DNA of 64,000 nucleotides from Protea cynaroides (Eukaryota > Streptophyta > Magnoliopsida > Proteales > Proteaceae). Numbering within the stretch: position 1 is the stretch's first letter; every line of letters starts with the position of its first letter. The translations under genes and the position numbers were made by a program. Location: positions 50,112,663-50,176,662 of the forward strand of contig CM053270.1 in the NCBI GenBank assembly GCA_028583415.1, written 5' to 3'. The notes under the pieces were generated by a model, which made no database searches, was not told the origin of the DNA, and was given only the letters and a program-made list of their open reading frames with translations. This document shows, in pieces, positions 56,881 to 64,000 of this stretch.

Positions 56881-58439
56881 TGTCGATTTTTGACACATGA
56901 CTTAACCACAATCGGGATAATTAGAGTAGCAGAAGCATAACTAATAACAAACTGAAGTCTAATGTTAAATTAAATAATAATAGTGTTTTACATCATCTCA
57001 TCAAGACATAATTAACTAACGAAAAACCATAAATCCAAATATAATGAAAACACATCCTAGGCTCATGGCCATTAGTAGTCTCGAAAGTAAAATTAAAAGT
57101 CTAACGAATGCTAAACAACACTGGCATCTACTCGAAGACGCAGGTGTCGCACTTGCACGCGCCATCGTGAAACAAGTCCTCCATCACAATTCCGCCTAGG
57201 TGAGTGAGACCAGCAACACTTGATGACTCCACATAATCAGCTACTGTAGTACCTAAACCATAATCTAAAAAAAAATATATGTAGGTGGGCTAAGCTCACC
57301 AACTCGAGCTCAGTGAGAGATAGAAAAAAGAAAGTAAGCAATAATGCATAAAATGACAGTCAATGGTCTAGTAATGATGCTATGTGTTAAGGTAGAGAAC
57401 CGCCAAACCATAAAGGACAGAAACTCTCATACGCAAGGAGGGAGGGGGCACTAACACAATTATACCGTGGCATCCAACACCTCCCAACAAATAAGTACCC
57501 TCTAAAGAGAGGGCTCAACTAGGACAATGCCTCCCAGGTAGATTCCCGAATCCTTTCATCCATGAACCTACACTAGTACCTAACCCCCTACTGGCTAGGG
57601 TTGCAGAGCATAGGGATCTATCACTAACCAATCCTAACATGTCAATCAATGCTACTAAGGTCATACCCCCAACAGGGTTCTATCCTTTCGCCCCTACCTG
57701 AACTGATCCAGTTTGCCCCCTAGATATGGTCCCCCCCCCCCCCCTCCACTAGGGTACTGGAGATGCAAAGCAGTGGCCACATGGTCATACGATCCCCTCC
57801 ACTCGGTCATGCGGTCATGTCGTAACTAGACATCAAGTAGCCAAACATCACAACAATAGTATAATGGAAATGCATGAATAACAATCACAGATATTGGATG
57901 GCATGTTATCATACATGATGGAACACAGGCATGCAAAGTTCATTATAATCTATCCCTTAATTGGTAAGTGAGAGCTACTCGCCCTCTCAGTGTCATAGGC
58001 TTTCCCTTGCACACTCGCGTTGTCATTTGTAGTTAGAAGTATAATTGTAATTATTTCGTTTGGTCTTGAATAGGTTCTATCAATGCTTTGCACTCTAAGG
58101 TATTGTTTTTTGTCATGGAGAGAGTATAGGTGGTTCAGAGTTACGTTCTAGACCCATTCTCTCTCCCTTGGTCTTGTCCGATTCTAGGGATCCTAGCTGC
58201 CATCTGTAGCTGGTCCCTCATCTGGACACTATTCTGGGTCTTATAGATGTGTCTGGCTGCATATCCAATTGCACAAGATGTGTGACCGGACTCTCGACCG
58301 GACCTTCCAAGGGACCTCTTTATGAGTGTCCCGCTGCAAGTCTGGTCACAACGGACATCTCACCGGACCTTCAACCAGACTGTTCTAGAGAGTTCAATAT
58401 GGTCTGCTAATTTGTCTGGCTACTCATATTTGGTAGTTA
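56881..58439 (-). mobile_element. LTR G: minus-oriented chromovirus LTR, truncated
   Basis: Minus-strand end GTGTCAAAAATCGACA at 56881. Inside are blocks shared with LTRs of E and H: a CGCACTTGCACGCGCC block, TAAGCTCACCAACTCGAGC, CCCCCTACTGGCTAGGG and ACTAACCAATCCTAACATGTC. A GACCGGAC cluster lies at 58267-58380. Right end abuts element H, which may have inserted into it. A 14-C run is at 57731-57744. Confidence 0.65.
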
Positions 58440-60711
58440 TGTAAGATCCGTATCAAACTAACCCGGTCTTACCACCTTGAACCAGGTCTATCTATCATGG
58501 TCGAGCCAAATGGATCAAGTGCGTGAGGGAGATCGCGATCCCAGGTATTAAACTGACCCAAAAACACTAAAATAAGGGGTTGGGTCGCATACCCAGCAAG
58601 GCAGGGTTGGACCCCCCCAATATAAAAGTCAGACCCTCAGTTTTTAATAGGGGGTCGAACATTTTATAACCAGGGGTAGACGGGATCTCTGACCCCCTCA
58701 TCGACTCCCAGTCTGCCGACAGAAACTGTGAATTAGAAACTTTCCAAATTTCAATGGGATTCTTTTCTAATCTCAATGGGACTTATTTTGGGAGTTTCTA
58801 CTCTATAAATAGGACGTCCCTAAGCCTCTTTCACTCCTTTTAGAACCCTAATTGGATTGAGAGAAAGAGAAGAGAAGGAGAAGAGAAAGAGAAGAGAAGG
58901 AAAGTAGAGAAGACGATCAAAGAGAAGGCTTCAGATAAACCAGTCTAATTCTCAGGTATAGATACTATCTCCATGTAATTCTACATACCTTAGAATAGAT
59001 AGTGAAGAGGGAATGATCTAGGAGAAACCCAAATCATCCATCCATGGTTAGGTTTTCATGAAAAACCATGGGGAAGATCATAAAAACCATATAGGTGAAT
59101 GAACTACGGTTCTAGACCATAGAACATGTGTGGAATGGATTGTAGAAGCAAGTCATAGGACCCCAAACACGAATGAATGGATTGTAGGATGAAAATTTGA
59201 CTAAACCCACCGGGGGTCGCACGGGGGTCGATGGCCAATCGACCCTACCAGACCCTAACAATCGACGCCCAATGTTCGGGAAGTCCAGAATCTGGATGGT
59301 AGCACCCAGGGTCGATGGAACCTCCGACCCTGGCATCGACCCCCAGTTGACAGCATGCTTTTTAAAATCAGAATTAATTCTAATTAAATTCTATCGACTT
59401 GATTAGATCTTCTAGTGATACAATATTGATATTTAGTTGATTCTTAAAGCTTGAAAGAGGATCTACGATCAAGCAAAGGTGAGGGAACAAGACCTAAACT
59501 AATTGGTTAAAAATAAACTGTTTTATTCTTGAGTCCAATGCCATGATTGATTCTATGCGTGTATGTTTGTATGTGCATTCAACATGTCATCCAATATTTC
59601 TATTATTATTGTTCATGCATATTTAAATTATTTTTTATAACATGATGATGATGTTGATGATAGGGATAGGCATGTGAATGTATGTGTGTGGTTGGTGAGC
59701 TTGATGCGAGCGAGTATCAGGGGGGGTGTCATAGACCGGGCCTCAGCACTCTAGCTGTATCTCTAACTCAAGTCTTGTCCACTGACATTGTCGTATCGCC
59801 ATTACCTTAGCAGAACTATTACGACGTAGTGTATGAGGGGAGGTGGTCTCGGACCGTGTAGTCTCTGACTCTGTCGAGGGGCCTTAGCCCTATCTCTATG
59901 GACGTATTGAGGGATGTTGGGGTGAGGCCTTGGATACACTGATTGGCATTAGGATTGGTTAGTTGCGAGCCCAGTTTGCAAGCCCTCGCCAGCAGGAGCT
60001 TTCATGTTGGTATAGGTAGAGTATCAGGGGAAGTGTCATAAGTCGGGCCTCAACACTTTAGCTCTATCTCTTTTTCATGATGGGTGCATGTGGGACGACG
60101 AGTAATCGGGTTATTTGGACGGCTTCACACACTCGTGTATAGAGGTGCGGCGGCCACCTATCCTTTCTATAGCACATTGCAAACTTATTTACCAGACCAA
60201 AGATATAAATTGAATGCATGCATATGTTTGTTGCATTGTTTTGTTTGCTCACTGAGCCATGATGTGTTCTCACCCTCTCGACGTCGAATATTTTAGTTGA
60301 TGATGCAGGTACCACTGTTGAAGATTATATGAGTGCTCCGGTATACGTGCGTGTTGCTACAATGAAAGCCGAAGACTTAGTGGCTACGCATGACTCCTCA
60401 TGCGAGTGCAACTCATGCATATTCGACTAGATTTTTCATTTGAATTTATTAAGGAAATGTAATTGATATTTTATTTACTTATGTCTCAGTTGATACAACA
60501 TAATTTGATACTTTATTTATGATTATCACAATTAGATTCCTCAGTTCATTTACTATAAGACTTCCGCTATTGTGTATTTATTCTGATTATGGTTGTGGAT
60601 GTGCATGGTTTTATTTTTAATGGACATAGCCTATTAGAGATCCTGGTTGAACCATTGGTTTATTAGCGGTTCATCACACTGTTCTGAATGGTGCAGAATT
60701 GGGGTATGACA
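58440..60711 (+). repeat. Element H 5' LTR
   Basis: 2272 bp, TGTAAGATCCG...GGGGTATGACA. Its last ~600 bases match the arms of the inverted repeat at 36409-37867. GGGTCGA/TCGACCC clusters at about 58562-58710 and 59205-59350 flank the TATA box. Confidence 0.85.
58804..58812 (+). promoter_or_regulatory. Element H LTR TATA box
   Basis: TATAAATAG about 365 bases into the LTR, followed by a purine-rich GAGAAAGAGAAGAGAAGG leader (58858-58915). Position and context fit the start of element RNA. Confidence 0.65.
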
Positions 60712-60714
60712 ACT

Positions 60715-60726
60715 TGGTATCAGAGC
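60715..60726 (+). other. Element H primer binding site (tRNA-Met)
   Basis: TGGTATCAGAGC, perfect tRNA-Met PBS 3 bases after the LTR. Confidence 0.93.
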
Positions 60727-61002
60727 GTCTCAGGCCTTGTCTATGAAACCCGTGTACTTCCACAAAAGGTCATGAACTGAGATAGGATAAAAATTTTAAA
60801 AATATAATAATAACACACCCTAAGCATCTGTGTTGTTTGAGACCAAACTGAAAGAGAATAATGCATCAATTAAATGAGAAACAAATTTTTATATACAACC
60901 AAAGGAAGAACAAACATTTATATGTATATGTGATTAAAGCAGAGTACAGTCCACAGTCTGGACAGTTACTCTGAAGTACAAAAAGAAAGAGAAAAAAATA
61001 CA

Positions 61003-62355
61003 TCAAGAAGCTGGAGGTGATGGGGGAGGCGGTACCTCACGGTCTCTATCATAGTCCTCAGCGTAGACTCCAGTCAACCAAGCTATCTGAGTCTGGGTCG
61101 TCTGGAGACTAGCTGTGAGATCAGCCACCCACTGGTCAGTCACACGCTGAGCATACCTAAGCTCTCCCACCCGCTGGTCCAACACGCGCTGAGCAACCAG
61201 AAGCTCTCCCACCCACAGATCGGACAAGCGCTGAGCCTCTAGAAGCTCTCCCATCCTCAAGTCAGACGTACGCTGAGCCTCTCGTATCTCGTGCAAGATC
61301 TCCATCAGGTCATCAGAAGGAGCATACGAAGGACCAACTGCATGCGAAGGACCAGCTAAAGAAGACGGACCAGCTCCTGTAGCATGAGTAGGTAATGGAG
61401 GAGGTATGGCATCTACATCCATGTACAGTCGATCGTCATCATCCCCATGCACCCCTGCTCCAGCGGCGGCTACTGCTGCTGCCTCAGCGTCAGCCATCTC
61501 CACTCGAGTGTGAGGGTGCACCATCGCGTTCCTCTCCTCATCGCTGACCTGGGCATCCTGCATGCCCATCTTGCAAATAGCCTCCCAATCCAGAGGCGAT
61601 GAGAAGGATTTCTCCTGAATCTTCTCATCCAACAAATCAACCCCCAGGCGGGTAAGCAAGGTTGTGATCATGTGTCCATAAGGAAGGTTGCTAGTGTGAC
61701 TAGGCGACATGGCACTAATCATCATCCGCATGATGATGTAGGGAAGGCAGACGGGCTGCCTAGTGCATATGCAGTACAGCAGATACTGGGTCAACTGTGA
61801 GACCCTCTCGTAATGACCACTCTGCGGTATCAGATTATGCTGAATGATCTTGCAGTATACCCGTGGATCTGAACGCATATAACTAGCTTTCATCTCCCAA
61901 CGATCAGGTCTGATGAGCTGATGATCTATCTCAGCCCTCATCTGTAATGAAAAGAACTGCGGCTCTCCAGGGGCACAGAATACCAAGGGGCCATCATAGG
62001 AAATGTCCAACAAGTTGGCCAGCTGTCGATAATCGAATAAAACATCAACCCCCTTGACCTAGCTGGTGATCCGAAGCTCACCACCTCTCTCAACATCATT
62101 GTAATCTCCCACCACCTGGAGATTACAGTAGAACTGGCGTACCAAGTCGGGACGGGTACAGGCGTCATAGGTGATGACAGGGAGCCATCCCATATCGCCA
62201 AAGGCCCCCTCCACATTGAACAAGGCCAAGCCAGCCAAGTCCACTTTGCGGCCTCCCTCTATTTTCTTGCGAGCGTAGTGGGCATACTACGTCTCAGCTT
62301 CATTAGAACGGAAGCGAAGACGGTCACGAACCCTAGGTACCTTGGTACGAGCCAT
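61003..62355 (-). pseudogene. Element H antisense ORF (putative plant transposon protein domain)
   Basis: Single frame of 451 codons from ATG 62355 to 61003 with only two in-frame stops, both TAG (62287-62289 and 62059-62061), and no frameshift. Begins MARTKVPRVRDRLRFRSNEA, then FNVEGAFGDMGWLPVI, RQFYCNLQVVGDYNDVERGG, VYCKIIQHNLIPQSGHY, LPYIIMRMM and LPYGHMITTLLTRLGVDLLD. This looks like the plant family annotated as putative plant transposon protein (I associate it with Pfam Transposase_32; a search is needed). The C terminus is an Ala-rich, Pro/Ser/Gly-rich hinge and a coiled coil of 14-residue repeats (DLRMGELLEAQRLS type), ending PPPPSPPAS. It lies between LTR and gag, antisense. Best preserved of three copies here. 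Confidence 0.8.
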
Positions 62356-62949
62356 AGTATCTGCAAATAAGAAATAAAAACAAATAATGGCTTAGCAGAG
62401 AGGAAAAGTCCAAAATTTCGACATAATAACGATGTAAATGGGTCAAAAGCCTCACTTTTCACCCATACACATAGGCAGGAGGACTTACATAGATCCTAAA
62501 CTATCCTGTGAGACTCATACAGTCGGAAATTTTAGCTAATGAGATTGAATTGGAAGAAATTTCAAGAAATTCAAAATCTCGACAAAATTAGGGCAAAAAG
62601 AGTAAATTTTGAGTTTCTCGATAACCAACCGATGAAACTCAAATATTTTTGAGGGCTTTCATTCCTCGAGTCACCAACAACAAAAGCCCCCAATAAAAAT
62701 CAAATTTTTACTGTTGAAAAAAGTTTAATTTGAAAAATACGAGATATACGAGCAAAAACCTAGGTAAAGAAACCTAAAAACATGAAAAGGTAGAAGACAT
62801 ACCTGTAGCGGAGGTGTAGACGATGAAACAAGGAGTGCAAAGCACCAACGGATCGGAGTTGTCACTGTAGCAACTCAGAGGGATGAGTCGAGTAGAAGCG
62901 GAGAGGAAAGAATGGAAAATGAACTTTGAATCGGAACTTAAAAATCTGA

Positions 62950-63180
62950 TTTTTAGTCCGGGGGTCGGAAAATTCAATTAAAACAATCGACCCACCCATC
63001 GATCCCCGCATCGACCCTCGGCTCTCGGGAATCTGACAGAGAACCAGGGGTCGCACCTTGGGTCAGACATCCTTCGACCCCCCCCCCATCGACCCCCGGC
63101 TCTCGGGAAGAATGGGTGATTTCCCAGGGTCACATACTAAGGGTCGGACACCCATCGACCCCCACCATCGACCCTGCAGT
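62950..63180. promoter_or_regulatory. GTCGA-rich cluster in divergent spacer (element H)
   Basis: ATCGACCC, GGGTCG and GGGGTCGCA words recur about ten times, including CCCCGGCTCTCGGGAA twice. It lies between the antisense start (62355) and gag start (63323) and resembles the two clusters in the LTR. A role as a bidirectional promoter or silencing target is inference. Confidence 0.5.
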
Positions 63181-63322
63181 GAAAACACAACATTTTTGAC
63201 AGAATGATCTGAAAATTTTGAAATTTGCAATTGTTAATGGTTTTAAAATATGAGAATGAAGTATTTAATGATTGTCTCTTGTGTTCAATGATTTTCAGGC
63301 AATCCTACTATCAGATTAATTA

Positions 63323-64000
63323 ATGGCGGGACGCAGAGTAATCAGACAGAGCCGTAACTCTATTCCACCACTACCACCTGTGGGGGAGAATAGCCAGACA
63401 CACACGGAAACACAGGGGAACATGAACACGGCACCATCCGTCATAAAGGGCAGACAAATCCTACAAATCTGCCAGCTCCACCTACAGACTTGGCCACAGT
63501 CGTAATGAACTTGGCCCAACAGCTGCAGCAAATGCAACAGGCACAAGCCACTATACAAGCTGCCATAGGCATAACTCCTCCAGCTGCACAGACACCTCCA
63601 ATGCCAGTAGGACAAGCAAGCACAGCACCAGGGGGAAGTAACACAGTACCCCACACACCTCAGACTCCTATCATGCAGGCTCAAGTACAAAATCCTGAGA
63701 TAGCTCAAGGTGGATATCAATACCAACCACCTATGTATGGAGCGTATGTCCCGCAGCCACTAGACCACTCCAGACTGGTGGAGCGTTTTCTAAAACTAAA
63801 GCCTAGAGAATTTAATGGCAAGCCAGTAGACCCTTTATGGCCGGTAGACTGGTTCGACAAAATTGAAAGAAATTTTATGATGATGACACTAATGAAGAAG
63901 AAAAAGTGTTGTGTGCCACCTTTATGCTGAAAGGAGATGCACACCATTGGTGGAGGTCTACCAGAACTTATTTATTAACAAAGCACACCCAACTGACTTG
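63323..64000 (+). pseudogene. Element H gag (partial, frameshifted)
   Basis: Starts MAGRRVIRQSRNS at 63323. A frameshift near 63475 moves the reading to LATVVMNLAQQLQQMQQAQ (63490 on), a Gln/Pro-rich N-terminal part, then the gag core HSRLVERFLKLKPREFNGKP and PLWPVDWFDKIERNFM. A second frameshift near 63880 precedes FMLKGDAHHWWRSTRTYL, which runs to the window end. It matches element E gag (DRFLKLKPPTFTGKP, WWNSTRAYLETKH). Confidence 0.88.

Larger units (their letters stand above)
58440..64000 (+). mobile_element. Element H: plus-strand chromovirus, 5' part
   Basis: 5' LTR 58440-60711, tRNA-Met PBS, antisense ORF (minus, 61003-62355), divergent spacer, then gag from 63323 to the window edge. 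The gag core resembles element E, placing it in the same chromovirus group. Pol and the 3' LTR lie outside the window. Confidence 0.88.

Noticed and set aside
57731..57744. Poly-C run as a functional element
   Set aside because: Single 14-base homopolymer in a degraded LTR; probably slippage or a sequencing-length error.
1..64000. tRNA, rRNA or CRISPR-like arrays
   Set aside because: Looked for cloverleaf-like sequences and spaced direct repeats; only the PBS complements of tRNAs and the tandem repeats listed were found.

Overview
The window is flowering-plant nuclear DNA. The evidence is the plant-type Ty3/gypsy retrotransposons (Tat and chromodomain lineages), a Mutator-like element carrying fragments of plant genes, a PIF/Harbinger relic with its Myb/SANT partner, long AT microsatellites and a 500-base assembly gap. 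I cannot name the species. No intact host gene is visible; almost everything recognisable is a transposable element or a piece of one, in nested layers, and every protein frame I could follow is broken.

Layout. 1-1445 and 18851-19261: the two halves of a RNase H (RVT_3 type) pseudogene, probably a LINE 3' end. It is split by element A, a Tat-lineage retrotransposon on the minus strand (1446-18850) with an AAACT target duplication. Inside A, the antisense ORF is split by a 4.9 kb insert (5486-10397) that looks like a giant repeat-filled solo LTR. 19262-34739: a Mutator-like element with a perfect 9-bp duplication. It carries fragments of an LRR-protein gene and of a second unidentified gene. 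A plus-strand Tat element, B (21408-34164), sits inside the captured gene. 34749-36408: AT-rich DNA with a 280-bp hAT-like MITE. 36409-39000: a large inverted repeat made of two chromovirus LTR ends, running into the start of an element cut off by the gap (39001-39500). 40348-53290: a related solo LTR, D, split by a complete minus-strand chromovirus, E (42448-52832). 54300-56230: a PIF/Harbinger remnant. 56881-58439: a minus-oriented chromovirus LTR, G. 58440-64000: the 5' part of a plus-strand chromovirus, H, which runs off the window.

How the parts fit together. The two Tat elements share one plan: LTR, tRNA-Lys-like PBS, gag, protease, RT, RNase H, second RNase H, integrase, a 25-bp minisatellite, then an antisense multi-exon ORF with its own TATA box facing pol tail to tail, PPT and LTR. 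The chromoviruses use a different plan: LTR, tRNA-Met PBS, an unrelated antisense ORF facing away from gag head to head, gag, pol with chromodomain, PPT and LTR. Two retrotransposon lineages in one window therefore each carry a different antisense gene. In element H the divergent gap between antisense ORF and gag holds a copy of the GTCGA-rich repeat cluster that also flanks the LTR promoter. Decay is dominated by C-to-T and G-to-A changes, and in several elements these hit catalytic residues.
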